Part shown: positions 10,870-22,432 of the stretch, piece after piece
Position numbering within the stretch: the first letter of the stretch is position 1
Layout of the letters: every line of letters starts with the position of its first letter
Assembly (NCBI GenBank): GCA_963970005.1
Contig: CAXAMN010028839.1
Span: 376,033 to 440,032, forward strand
Direction: 5' to 3'
DNA: 64,000 nt
Source of the DNA: Durusdinium trenchii
Lineage: Eukaryota > Sar > Dinophyceae > Suessiales > Symbiodiniaceae
The notes under the pieces: model-generated
The model's database searches: none
Told to the model about the DNA's origin: nothing
The model's input: only the letters and a program-made list of their open reading frames with translations
Program-made: the position numbers and the translations under genes

Positions 10870-12115
10870 TGGGAAAGTGATGGACGGAAAGTAGAAACAG
10901 TGTTGCGCAGCAACACGCAAATGAGTGGCAAATGTTATATATATATATATATGGATGTAACAATGTATAATACATACATATGTATATATTAAATATACAT
11001 ACACATGTTATACATATGAGAAGCTGAAGAAACAAAATATGCTCGTGACTGCTCATCCGATTCCGGTGGCGGGATACAAAATCAGATCACACCCCAGGGA
11101 AGTCAACAGAGAACCGTGAGAACCTTTAAAGTGCTGATCTGGTAGAGGACAACGGACACACACAGGTCATACTTGGGCTATCTTTTGCATGAATCTATTG
11201 GGGAGTACGTGAAGGGATGTGAAGGGCAAGGATGCGGCACATTCCACTTCCCCCCTGACAGGCGCCTGCATCCTGAAATGCCAACAAAATCTAAGGCAGA
11301 GAACTCCTGGTGCAAGCCATGTGCACTGGCGAGCAAAAAATAGCAAACATATGGAAGAAAACAGCACCGCACAACGTGTTCAACCTATTTTCATGCTCAA
11401 ATAAAGGAAACTATTTTAATACGGTAACCAACAGGCTGGTTGTGGCTGGCTTTGAGGTCTTCCATTGTACCACGGACTCTTGCAAGAAGTGCCAAAAGCC
11501 AGAAGCCGATAGCTCTGCTGCTGTCAGGTTTGCCAGAAAGGGATGCACTCGTCGGCAACAGCGGCCAGCATGCGCATGACAAAAACAGTTCGTCACTGCG
11601 CCGCTGGAAGAATGTCACAGTTTCTGCAGATTGCTGGCCAAGTTGGGCCTTGTTTTTGTTCCCAAGGCTGAAAGCATTGAAGATCCGGACATCAGCACTG
11701 AGGAGCTTGATTTCCACTTAGACGAGCAGCCAATGCAATCAATGACTTGGGGGATGGAAGATTCTACTAGATTACTAATACTACATGCACACACGCTTTC
11801 GAAGACCATGCCACATGCGCACATCGAAAACGGCTTGAACCCAGCACATAGATCGAAACTGGCTCTGGTTGAAACATGTTGAAACGTTTCTTGCCGCCCA
11901 AAATGGAGAACAGGAGCAAAGCTTCTGTGAACGAGCGATTTTGGGACCGCGTGTATCAGTGTTGTACCGACATGGTCGCTCGTGAAGAAACTTTTGATTT
12001 CCCCCCTTGAAACTCATGAAGACTAACGGTTCGCCGCCCTTGCTCTGCCATCTAAATGACCTCTCTCGAACAAACAAGCTGAGTTTGTTAAGAAAACATC
12101 TCCCAAACACACAAT
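10870..12115. other. No confident gene
   Basis: AT microsatellites lie at 10934-11010. Open frames on both strands around 11400-11880 overlap each other, and neither has a recognisable domain, so I leave them uncalled. Confidence 0.45.
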
Positions 12116-12461
12116 AACACACTTATGATTATGCGTACTGACTTGACAGTGGTGCCACACGCCGGCCTAAGAAACCAAATCCTGAAAAAACCAGGTAAAG
12201 GGGGGCTGCGCGCCTTTAGTTAAAGGCCACGAAACGACGAGCCGACAGGATGACGACGTTCCGTGCATGACTGCCGATGCATTAGCACTTTACAAAAAGA
12301 AAAGGAAGAAAGGTGGCCACCAGCTGCGTCTTACAATGCGCCCAGGTGCACCAAGCAGGTACGTGTTCACGACAGCTTGGATGGGTCTTCGTTGCCCATG
12401 CCATCCAAGTGTCCATGGGTCCCCTGCTCTACAAAAAGAAAACACGAACAGTACAATCCGA
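12116..12461 (+). repeat. ~345-bp interspersed repeat, copy A
   Basis: Starts ACACTTATGATTATGCGTAC and ends around AACACGAACAGTACAATCC. It is nearly identical over its full length to the copy at 13570-13913. It ends beside an (AC)n run. Low-complexity open frames exist in three frames, suggesting no protein function. Confidence 0.9.
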
Positions 12462-12566
12462 GTGGATTTCTGTGACTACAAGGGGCACACACACACACAC
12501 ACACACACGCCTCCCCAAAGGGAGGAAAATTTTGCTCTAAGCTGAGTCCAATAGGGTGACACTGTG

Positions 12567-12860
12567 ACACACTTATAGAAATGCGTACTGGCTCGAATGC
12601 CACATGCCACGCGACCACCTAGGTTTGAACGCCTAAGGTTTCAGGTTAGGTAGTAACTGAAAAACCTCCCAAGGAACCTTCAAAGCGCGAGCTTGAACTG
12701 CGGAAACGCGACAAGGTGACGACGTTCCGTGCATGACTGCCGATGCATTAACGCTTTACAAGAGAAAAGGAAGGAAAGTGGCCACCAGCTGCGTCTTATA
12801 ATGCGCTCAGGTGCACCAAGCAGGTACGTTTTCGCGACAGCTTGGCTGGGTCACACGCCT
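12567..12860 (+). repeat. ~345-bp interspersed repeat, copy B (diverged)
   Basis: It shares the start (ACACTTAT, ATGCGTACTGGCT) and the second half (from GGTGACGACGTTCCGTGCAT to GCGACAGCTTGG) with copies A and C. The middle ~80 bases are replaced by unrelated sequence, so this is a mosaic or older copy. Confidence 0.85.
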
Positions 12861-12896
12861 CCCCAACAGGAGGCATCTCTGCCCCAGAGCGTCCTT

Positions 12897-12935
12897 GCAC
12901 CTCGTAGTAAGGCCAGGAGTCCCTAGTAGCGTCCC
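12897..12935. repeat. Dispersed CTACTAG repeat, copy 3 (short)
   Basis: Contains CTCGTAGTAAGGCCAGGAG and CCCTAGTAGCGTCC, the same spacer words as the other members. It sits directly after copy B of the 345-bp repeat. Confidence 0.75.
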
Positions 12936-12944
12936 ACTCTAAGG

Positions 12945-13290
12945 TCCCGACAGGAGGGAAGGGTAGGGAGAGAAGAGAAAAAGAAAGAGAAGAAAGGAAA
13001 GGGGAAGAAGGTGTTCCCAGCTACGACACAAGCGTCCAAGGACACATCCAAAGAAGAGAGGAGAAGGGTTCCCAGCTATGACGAAAGCATCCAGGGACAC
13101 CCAAACAAGAAGGAGGGAAAGGAAAGGAAGGAGAAAAGAGAGAGAGGGAAAAGAGAAGGAAGAGGACAGGTGTTCCCAGCTACGCACAAGCGTCCAGGGA
13201 CACACCAGTGAGAGAGGGGTGAACCTGAGTATTACATTCAGGAACAAAAAGGGGGAGAAAGGAGGGGAGGGGAGGAGGAAGGGGCTAAGG
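12945..13290. repeat. Homopurine tracts with three copies of a 35-base unit
   Basis: Three copies of GTTCCCAGCTACGACACAAG followed by GTCCAGGGACAC, at about 13013, 13068 and 13172, are separated by 40-75 base stretches of almost pure A/G. Long homopurine runs can adopt triplex DNA. Confidence 0.85.
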
Positions 13291-13569
13291 TCGCGACAGA
13301 CTCCAACGAGTCTTAGACAAGCTTCGGCCGCTGCAGCCACGTACGCCGTGCCAAAATGGCTGGCAGCTTTGACCGCTACGGTCACGCAAAGGCATGAGCC
13401 AGCTTGGAATGCAATAACCCGACAGATCTTTGGCAAATAACTTTGGCCTAAGCCTGCGTTGTCCGCTGCGGACTACTCTGGTCCCGGGCGCAGGGACGAA
13501 GACAAACCCCCGTTCAACGGGTCCACAGGGGGCACTCTGCGGGCTCACCCTGGGCTCTCACTAGGAGAG

Positions 13570-13913
13570 ACACACTTATGATTATGCGTACTGGCTTGAC
13601 AGCGGTGCCACACGCCGGCCTAAGAAGCCAAGTCCTGAAAAACCAGGTAAAGGGGGGCTGCGCGCCTTTAGTTAAAGGCCACGAAACGACGAGCCGACGG
13701 GATGACGACGTTCCGTGCGTGACTGCCGATGCATTAGCACTTTACAAAAAGAAAAGGAAGAAAGGTGGCCACCAGCTGCGTCTTACAATGCGCCCAGGTG
13801 CACCAAGCAGGTACGTGTTCACGACAGCTTGGATGGGTCTTCGTTGGCCCATGCCATCCAAGTGTTCATGGGCCCCCTGCTCTACAAAAAGAAAACACGA
13901 ACAGTACAATCCG
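13570..13913 (+). repeat. ~345-bp interspersed repeat, copy C
   Basis: Full-length match to copy A, including the adjoining (AC)n run at 13917-13930. Only scattered substitutions and a one-base difference (TTGCCC versus TTGGCCC) separate them. Confidence 0.9.
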
Positions 13914-13939
13914 GGGCACACACACACACGGCTGTGTGG

Positions 13940-15820
13940 GGCGTGTTGTTATCAATTATGATTGGCAAAGGGGCATCCAACAAGCGGCAAACCATGATTA
14001 CTCGCAGCACCAAGTAAGAAAAACTAATCCTATCTTCCAAAATTGGCGCACATATGTGTGATGCAGGATTCAGATATGTAGTAGCCAGGCTCTAAAGGGT
14101 ACTATATGTATGTAGTGCGAAGTTAATTGAAATCGGTTGATCTGACCGTCCACTCAATTGCCAAGTTTAAATGAATTTTCACACGCTGCCGACCCTCTGC
14201 CTGCGCGGCAAGAACAGCCATGGTGAAGCACATCGTTCGCCATCCGCAACTGGTTCTCATGGTACAGCTATGTGGGTTCATTGATCTGACTGATTACTGG
14301 CTGACTGTCCTGATCATTGCACCTGCAAAATCTGATGTTTGACGATAAACGACTACTGTGAGTACACTCCCAGAATCTCCCAGATATGGTGTTTGTCTGT
14401 GTTCGTTCACTGTGTTAAGCTCTGTTGAGTCATGGATATCTCCAGAACATAAGAGTGCGTTTGTCACTCAGCTGACGCATACCGTATCATATCGTGCCAC
14501 AAAAGCTTCCGGCACTTACAACTGCGTGAAGGAATATGAAGAGCTCCTTCCTCCCATGAATCTATTCCAACAGCTGCCGACCCAAAGGAAAGCGATAAAA
14601 TCAACTACCAGGAGTCGGAGTGTCAAGCTGGCAAGCGTTTTTCAAGCACTGTGGACCCTCCATCGCCTCTTGCCCTTTAGCATCCTCTATATTATACTCT
14701 ATAGTCTATAGCAGTTTATAGCTATATGACTTTGTCTTTCCAAAGGGGGGTGTGACAGTGAAAGCAACAACATGTGCGAGAAATTAATTACAAAGTTACA
14801 AGTTATGACTTTCAGCAGTGGGGCCTCCGGGCCAGTGCTATTATATCCTTGGCATCCAGGCAGCAATGAAGCGCAGCTAGCGACTGTTCAGAACCAAGAG
14901 CAGCACAATACAAGATTGAATTGGATAACATCAAAGCTAACTGGTAGCGAAGCCAAAAAACACTAGGCAAAACACAATAAATGAAGTGACATGAAGTGAA
15001 GGGGTACAGTGAGATACGGTGAGGCGAACCAAGTTAGAGGACATCTGACAATCTAAACTCTCCAAGTTCCAGGCTTGCAATTGAGGGCTGAGGTAAAATT
15101 CTGCTCTGCCTGAGGAATTGCCTGGGACTGAGGCACGTTGAAGCCCCAACGCATCAGCCATCCAACCCTAGACGTTGTGAGTCCGGGAAGCTGACCGAGA
15201 CCGGCGCCTGCCAGACCTGGGCTGATCTCAAGCGCAGTGAACACCAGGCGAGGGAAAATCGATGCTTGGCGCGATTATGCCACCTGCATTCAACATGATA
15301 TATTTTGCAATGCTCATTTAGTCGCTTCATATCGCTTCATGTGACTTCAGTGCTCAGTATCACACCGAAGTGTTCAAACCAACACAACAAAATGCCTTTT
15401 CAGCTCCAGCGGCACCCGGATTGCCAGGCGTCCCCGCAGGCCGGCTGCGACACAAAAGGCCCCCGTCACACCTCAAGGCTCCCATTGAAACAAAACATCA
15501 TCAGCGGTGCAACGCTAAGCACTATTTGGAAAAGCTCAAGGACAATCAAAGTAAATCATGAAATATATATATATATTTATATAATCTATATGTATACACT
15601 CATAGACTAGCAGTGTCAATTCAAAAATACTTATAATCCAGTAAGAATATAGAAATTTTACCTATTTGCGGAGGTGCAGTTAGAATATACACCTGCAGTA
15701 ATGAATAGAACAAAATGTTTCTGCGACTGCTGGTGCGCCGGCTGGAGCATGAAGATGTCTCGAGCCTCACCCAGTGATGGAATCAGGAATCAAAAACATC
15801 AAGCCGCACAGCGTAATATT
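13940..15820. other. No gene recognised
   Basis: Open frames such as 14358-14711 (+) have no domain or splice-supported extension. An AT run lies at 15563-15590. Confidence 0.5.
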
Positions 15821-15824
15821 GCTA

Positions 15825-15935
15825 CTAGTTACTAGTTACTAGTAGCTTCTTGCTACTAGTAACGATGTCCTCCATCCACCCTAGTAACCTAGTAGCGATG
15901 GCCTCCAACCTAGTAGCGATGGCCTCCAACCTACT
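15825..15935. repeat. Dispersed CTACTAG repeat, copy 4, with GCGATGGCCTCCAACCTA
   Basis: TACTAGTTACTAG cores pass into two copies of GCGATGGCCTCCAACCTA joined by GTA. This links the CTACTAG family to the GCGATGGCCTCCAACC array at 21.4 kb. Confidence 0.9.
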
Positions 15936-15939
15936 TATT

Positions 15940-16620
15940 TTGGTGGCCCATGTGAGCTTCCAAAAAGGGCTATATAAACCAAAGCCAATGGCGAATCCCA
16001 GTTGAAATATGTTGATATAGCATCGAATCAAATATCATGTAATTTTTCACGATGCTCCTACAGTGACTCATGTACCGTGTGGCCATGTATGGAAGTGGAC
16101 TGTCGTCGGAAACTTCGCCTAAGCCAGGTTGATCTCGAAGACCAACTCCACCGACCTGTCACAGTCAGAGATGGTGATCGATGGGCATGATTTCTCCAGA
16201 AATCCGTGGGCCCAGCGAGGCTGAATGGCTGGGTCGGTGAGAGTGTGGAGGACCTGCACGAGCGACTCAGATGTGAGACTCACCGTGGTGGAGAGGGGCG
16301 ACTAGTGCACCGAACGCCGAGGTGTTTCCTGCTCTTGCGGTCGTGGGATGCTGTGGGTACTTCTAGCAGTTCCAAGTTCCAAGCATATCTTTGTCACCAC
16401 AAGCGAGATTGCAAGGTATACCAGTTGTGCCCACAGTGTGGTCGCTTCAAATCTGAGACGCGCACAGGTGCCAAGCCAGAGCCGCCATGGGTCAGTCTTA
16501 GAACACCTGCAGCGCTGGGGGGGTCAGGAATGCCCAAAGAGCCAGCATTCTTCCCACACAGATGCGCACTCACATATGCATAGCAGTCTGGCTAGTTCCC
16601 CATATGGCTGCAGGCTAAGT
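15940..16620. other. No confident gene
   Basis: A plus-strand frame at 16206-16583 contains paired cysteines (CHHKRDC, CPQC) but no recognisable domain. It may be chance. Confidence 0.4.
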
Positions 16621-16639
16621 ATAGGGGCTCCAACTTCTC

Positions 16640-17045
16640 AATGGCGTGGCTCTGGATCGGCGTTTTGGGTTTTGCGGGTGCTGCTGCCGTGTTGATGCTG
16701 GTGCAAGTGCAGGTGCTGGCTCTGGATCGGCGTTTTCGTTTTGCAGGAACCGCCGTGCTGATGCTGGTGCAAGATGGTGCAAGTATGTGCAAGTGATGCT
16801 GGTGCAGGCGCAGGTGCTGGCTTTGGATCAGCGCTTTGGCTTTGCACGTGCTGCTGCTGGTGCAGGTGCAGGTACTGGCTCTGGATCGGCGTTTTGGTTT
16901 TGCTGGCGCTGCTGCCGTGTTGGTGCTGGTGCTGGCTCTGGGTTTTGGCTTTGCCCGTGCTGCTGCTGGTGCTGGATCGGCGCTTTGTTTTGCTGGTGCT
17001 CGTGCCGTGCTGGTGCAGGCGCTGGATCGGCGTTTCGCTTTGCGT
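16640..17045. repeat. Minisatellite with GGCTCTGGATCGGCGTTTTG unit
   Basis: About seven irregular units combine GCTGGTGCAGGTGCTGG with CTCTGGATCGGCGTTTTG and GGTTTTGC-GCTGCTG. Unit length varies from about 50 to 110 bases. Long open frames on both strands here are products of the repeat. Confidence 0.9.
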
Positions 17046-17395
17046 CACGCCAGGAATGAAATCACGTCATGCCAGGGATGACATCATCATGCCGCGCCAG
17101 GGGTGACATCATATCTTGCCAGAGGTCACACCATGTCATGCCCAGAATGACAGCGTGTCATGCGAAGGGTGTCACCATGTCGTGCCCAGAATGACAGCAT
17201 GTCGCGCCAGGGTTGACATCACGTCATGCCGAGAATGACATCATGTTATGACATGCCAAGGGTGACATAATCATGTCATGCCCAGAGTGCCAACACGTCA
17301 CGCCAGGAATGACATCATGTCATGCCAAGGATGACATGCTGTCATATCGTGCGTGACGCCATGTTGTGTGCAGCAATGATCATCATGTCGTGTGT
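17046..17395. repeat. Minisatellite TGACATCATGTCATGCC
   Basis: Ten or more units of 25-35 bases read (C)ATGTCATGCCAGGNATGACATCA with frequent CGTG/CCAAGG variants. The unit contains TGACATCATGTCA, itself close to an inverted repeat. Confidence 0.9.
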
Positions 17396-17399
17396 GCAG

Positions 17400-19075
17400 T
17401 TTTGGCTGGTCTTTGCCGATCTTGCAGTATTAGGTCTGTGTTGGGCAAAGCGGGCGCATTCAGCTGATAGATGTTGCGCAGATTGGTGGACTGGTCACCA
17501 GTCTGATGTTGCGTGCTGCGGTGACAGCCGTCCGTGGCGTGTCCTTTGAACCTGTACACCCACTATCTGGGGTCTATGCCGGTGCAAATTTAAACATGGG
17601 GTTGGGTCTTTGCACCGGTATTGCTCCTTTCCTCCCTTCCAGTTTCCCTGCTCCCCCTACCCATCCAAATGTTGAACATGAACATCAGAATCATAATCAT
17701 AATGATGACTTGCTTGTGCCATAATGTGACCAAAGAAAGGATGCTTACAGCCCGTGGCCTCCTTGTCGCATGCCGATGGAAACGATTGCGGGATAGGCAA
17801 AGCTAGACTTGAGGGCTTGAGCCTCATACTTTGGTGAAAACGAATGCGGATGGAATTGGCCATATTAATCCTGTTCAATGTCTCAAATGGCAGCACATGG
17901 CAGCTCTCTGAAAAGAACCCATCTATTTCTTCAAATGCGTCGTGTCACAAACCAGATGCTCTTAGGCCGGAACTCGCTCTACCGCACTGCACTTTTGTGT
18001 GGTGCGTAGACTGACTGTCATGTGCGTCAGGCAGGAAGGTGCATCTTTGCTCAAAGAACCGCTCCACTGCAGGGGTTGGCCCAACAACTCCAGCTGAAGT
18101 TGGGATATTCGGCGGCCCAAACAGGAGAACAACGCGTCAAACTATGGCTCATAACTCATAGGTGTGGGCATGTGGGCACCCGCATGTCCATAGCCTTCCC
18201 ATCAACAGGATATATAACAAGTTCCTACTTCCTATTATCGCTCACGACATGTCTGTTTCAATCTCGCCTGCTCTGAGTTGTGCAAAGAGTAGGCATGCAC
18301 TGTGGCACTGGGAGCTGACCGCGATGCGGGCGACACCAGGCCGCAGCGGGTATTCAACCATCCGCGAGGCCCGGGAAGAATGACAACTGCGGCAGGCTTA
18401 GCATGCGAATGGTCAAATTAAACATGATCAAATCAAACTGGTGTTGAGATCTGAACTAGTTGATGTATGATGATGTATGTTGACGTCACTTGATGTCGAC
18501 TCATGATCAATTATGATCAGTGTCAATCTGTCCACATCGCTTTCGGCCACATGCCAGAAAATGCACGAATTGGTCGCCCGGACGTCTGGCGGCACACCCT
18601 GGTGTTGAGCATGTCCCTTCAGGATCCAAACATCTCTGGCTTCAGCTACACTCTGGCAGCTGTAGCCAGAGAAGTGGGCAGAGCGTGCTGACATCGAGAC
18701 CTTTAGTTGAAGCCAACCGCTGGGAAGTCCATATCCCGATGTTCATTCATCTTCTGCAGGGACCAGGGACGAAGAATGAAGCACCAATCTTCTGAGCATT
18801 TCATCTTTGATTCAGTGGCTCCTTTTCGTGATGGGCATTCACATTTAGGTCTCTGCAGACTCTTGTCATCTTTCATAGAGGCTTAAAAGAACGCGCTCCT
18901 CAATCAGCTGGTGAAACCCCCAAGTTCCACTATGGAACAGGGCTCTGCACCAGCTGGTTCAATCAAAGTCGGGTGAACTTTATTCCTGCTGTGTGCAAGT
19001 AACCAAGCCCAGCGTTCAACTGTACGAGTACCAGGAGCACTCACATGCGAGTCTCCACTATACGGGACGAGGCCT
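17400..19075. other. No confident gene
   Basis: A minus-strand frame at 18600-18694 (containing YSCQSVAEARDVWILKGHAQ) looks coding-like but has no supported partners. Otherwise I see unstructured sequence. Confidence 0.4.
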
Positions 19076-19079
19076 TGGA

Positions 19080-19262
19080 ATTGGAGCTAGCAAAAATGCT
19101 GGCGATGCTGTTGATGTGCACCATGCGCTGAGACCGATCACCATCCGCTTGAGGCTCACTCCTCTGTCGGTGAGGAGACGATTTGGGCGACACAGACATG
19201 GTGAGATGCTTTGTGAACCTCAGCCGCGAGCCATCGCCGACAGCAGTTCGAACAATTCCTCT
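19080..19262 (-). CDS. Candidate exon, Ser/Arg-rich
   Basis: One minus-strand frame is open across this segment with a plausible composition (contains GDGSRLRFTKHLTMSVSPKS and ends near SIASIFASSNSK). No methionine is required if it is an internal exon. It lies directly downstream of the two-helix membrane segment at 19285-19653 and could follow it in one transcript. No family recognised. Confidence 0.35.
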
Positions 19263-19284
19263 ATCATTCAGGGGCTTGCTTAGG

Positions 19285-19653
19285 TCACTTCTTGTGGCCG
19301 CTTAGTCGAAGGTAATTAGAGTGTAGAAAAAATGAAAAAAACACCCATTGGCCATCTGGCCCAGCAAGAAGCCTAACCCTGTAGTTGTACAATGCCCGCT
19401 TGTTTGTTCGCAGTAGTTCTTCACTTTCCTCGCGCCGGCAAGGGCAATGGAACAAAGCCAATACGATGAGCTCTCCCACTGCCACTGCGACCAGGCATAG
19501 AAGTGGCCACAGCTCTTGCTGGTCGCCATGTGGCAAAAGCTCCACCAGCGTATAGACAACTGCAAAGGGAATGATTTGCAAAATGCTAAAGACAAAGATC
19601 AGGAGATACCTTCGCGCATCCATGTGCAACCTTTCGCTCTTAAAGCCGCGCAT
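19285..19653 (-). CDS. Candidate two-helix membrane protein or exon
   Basis: 122 codons from ATG to stop. Two strongly hydrophobic segments are visible: residues ~14-35 (YLLIFVFSILQIIPFAVVY) and ~48-68 (LWPLLCLVAVAVGELIVLAL). Charged residues follow (CPCRREESEELLRTNKR). It may be a late exon of the TIR-like membrane gene upstream on the same strand (22.4-25.2 kb), or a separate small protein. An inverted-repeat element begins 10 bases upstream of the ATG. Confidence 0.45.
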   Translation of the reverse strand: MRGFKSERLHMDARRYLLIFVFSILQIIPFAVVYTLVELLPHGDQQELWPLLCLVAVAVGELIVLALFHCPCRREESEELLRTNKRALYNYRVRLLAGPDGQWVFFSFFLHSNYLRLSGHKK

Positions 19654-19662
19654 GTTATATCA

Positions 19663-19786
19663 CATGCTCTCCCTGGAGCTAACATGAGCTAACATGAAAG
19701 TTAAGTGGAAAAAAAACTTTTTGTGGAGTAAAATGATCCTCCAAGGGGCCATTGTCCACTTCCATGTTAGCTCCAGGGAGAGCATG
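19663..19786. mobile_element. Snap-back (MITE-like) element with perfect 24-bp inverted repeats
   Basis: The left arm 19663-19686 (CATGCTCTCCCTGGAGCTA followed by ACATG) is the exact reverse complement of 19763-19786. The arms enclose 76 bases, including an AAGTTAAGTGGAAAAAAAAC segment and a short internal repeat of AGCTAACATG. No flanking target-site duplication is obvious. A non-autonomous DNA transposon or a fold-back element are both possible. Confidence 0.7.
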
Positions 19787-19799
19787 TCTCTGGCAGGAG

Positions 19800-21415
19800 G
19801 CTCATGAAACACTTTCTACTGGTGGCATGGCTATCGCAGGGAAGAGAGTCTCTGACAGGATCCAATGTCGAACATTCGTCCAAAACTGTTGTATGCACGG
19901 TCTGTCGGCTCTAAGATTCCTGAGGGCTGATTCTTTATTGGCATGGGAACAGTGGAGTGCAGATTCAGCTGCGGAAGGTGATTGGATTGAATTAGATCTA
20001 AACGGATTAAAAAGCATCCAGCTGGTTTCGGCGCAGCTCGGGGGAGGCTTCCAAAGAAGGGGAAGTCGCCGGCAACCCTGTCGGACCTGGAGCACCAAAA
20101 GTCTGTTTTTCAGGTTGCCCGCTGCATCATGAGATTGCAATTTGACCAAGCCACTGTCGCCACCCCGTGACATCAAGGCAACGCTTGGTGAGCCACACCA
20201 GGAAGGTCGCGCAAACTAAGGAAGAAAGCGCAATCGAAAGTAATCCTGCGGGAGACCAAGCAATCAGCTCTTAAATCTATATAAAATCCCCGATGCGGGG
20301 TGATACAGTAGTTGCTTCTCTTCTTGGTTGCAAGATGTTACAAGCTACAGGATCAATGATGCGACAGCTCATGAAACCACGCATGCGAGTCTGCTCTTAG
20401 AGGCTTGGTTGGCTTCAAGAGTTCCGACGCTTGTCCTGCTGCATAGGTTGCCATTGCACGTGGTTCGGAGTACAGGAACGGGGCCGCAGACAAATAATCC
20501 AAAATATTTGTCATCAAAGGCAAGAGAATCACGCAAAGGTAACGGACGGGGATTCCCCAGCCTGGCGGTCATGAAACTACGTTTGCCCCACGTAATGTGC
20601 CAATCAAAGGCACAGCAACCCAACATCTTCAGTATAGTGTTGAAATGCGTTGAATTCTGCTTCAAACTGCTTCCTCTCTTGCAGGATGTCATTACACTCG
20701 GGTCAATTGTTGCAGAAGAAGCAGCGTGCGCATTCGCCACCCAATGTTTAGCTGTCTAGTTCACCATAACTTCAAGGGAATGACAATCTTGATCAGCATT
20801 GCCTCCAAGCGATTGAGTCACTGCAATTGGAACCTCTGCTTTGACCAGTTCATTGAAAGCCGACCTAGGTTGAAAGCATGACTACAAATGCAGGAGGGAA
20901 AAAAGGGATAGAACGGGCCAAATTGAACCTCCACCGCTCCCAAAGGACGCGAGTATAGGAAAACATCACATCGTGCTCTGGGCACCTCTCTTCTCATGTC
21001 TACTGTCTAATTACGAGATCCAGCCAATCTTGCTTTAGCCTATGCCATGGCATTAGCACAGCTTCTTCCAAGTCACAATGCGTCTTCATCTGTGGCTTCG
21101 GAGGTCACAGCCCTCGTGTCCCTCATGTACCTGACCAACGTTGCAATTTGTTTGCTTAGTCTTTGGTGGCTTGCTCTTGGGATTGCTTGAGATGTCCTAT
21201 ATGACTATATGTTTGCACATATGTGCAAAGCATTTTATGTGCGTACCCTAAGATTTGTGGAGAAACACACAAGGCACACACAAGGCTCAGAGGCCACATC
21301 TAAATGAAAGTTCCTTTATAACTTATAACTCAGCCCCAAACATACAAATGAGGTATTTGGCAGGGGGGACCAGGACTGAAGAGCATGATTGGCTCCCTAA
21401 TTAAAAATAGACATC
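19800..21415. other. No confident gene
   Basis: Open frames of 120-143 codons overlap on opposite strands (19752-20176, 20328-20759) without recognisable domains, so neither is called. Confidence 0.45.
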
Positions 21416-21417
21416 CT

Positions 21418-21597
21418 TAGGCCTGGCGATGGCCTCCAACCAAAGAGCAAACTATATTAGACATTTCATAGCGATGGCCTCCAACCTCGAAGCGATGGCC
21501 TCCAGCCTAATCGTAATGGCCTCCAACCTAAAAGGAATGGTCTCCAACCTACTAGCGATGGCCTCCAACCTATTAGCGATGGCCTCCACCCTTTAAA
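21418..21597. repeat. GCGATGGCCTCCAACCTA array
   Basis: Seven degenerate copies of (A)GCGATGGCCTCCAACCTA with 0-40 base spacing, several preceded by CTACTA or CTATTA. It is the same word pair as in the CTACTAG family at 15.8 and 27.3 kb. Confidence 0.9.
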
Positions 21598-21599
21598 AG

Positions 21600-22430
21600 T
21601 ATATTATGATGATTGTGGTTGACTGCAGTGCAGAAAAAATATAAACAATATTAGAAAAAGTGTACTACCGTGGTCCCCTAACATCCTCAGGCCTGGCGAT
21701 ATTGTCATAGACCATGATGCCTCAGCTGTAGCACCCAGTGCAAACAAGGCCGGCTTCCCGGCAAGCCTCTACGGCGTGGCTGAAGGAGAAAAACACAAAA
21801 AGCAATAAAGCGTGCCCACTTATTGAAACGCCCAAGGATTGACATTTATGCAGAAGAGGGCTGAGCACACATCTTGGCTGGCAAATCCTAACGAATGCAC
21901 AATACATTAGTGATCATGAATGTTCGAAGTTGCAACCAACAGGTTTTTACATAGTGAGCGCCGTCAAACACACTCCCCCTCATTCCAGGGTGCGATCTGT
22001 CTCTTGGAGGCAGTTGGCATCACCTCAGAACAACGTCCAGCAGCCAAATTAAACAACTAAAGCTCCTCCCATGGCCCTTAAAATGGCAAAATAAATTGAG
22101 TATCCCGAGGCCCCACCCTCCTACTTTTGTAATCAAGTAGGCGCCTACTTGATTAAGTAGGGAGCAAGCTACTACATATGGACGCAGGATAGCTCAAGCT
22201 TCTTCTTTGAAGAGTGCTCCCGCTAATGGGTTGCTTCCTAGATGTTTAGGGAAACTTAATCAACATGTCAAAGGCCTCTGTGCATCCATGGCACCATAAT
22301 GAAAGGTCCTCAGGTCACGCGCTCTTCCCTTCACCCATCACAAGAAGCCACTCTAAACACTCTAAAATCTCAAGGTTCCAAGATAACAAACAATACAGTG
22401 GTCAACACTGACAAGTGATTCCCCCCCATC
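21600..22430. other. No gene recognised; contains a perfect 26-bp palindrome
   Basis: The palindrome (TAATCAAGTAGGC and its complement) is at 22130-22155. CCTACTTTTG on the left and AGTAGGG on the right extend the stem after a bulge. Confidence 0.6.
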
Positions 22431-22432
22431 TT

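Noticed and set aside
19752..20176. Opposing 126- and 124-codon open frames
   Set aside because: They overlap on opposite strands with neither showing a domain or splice support.
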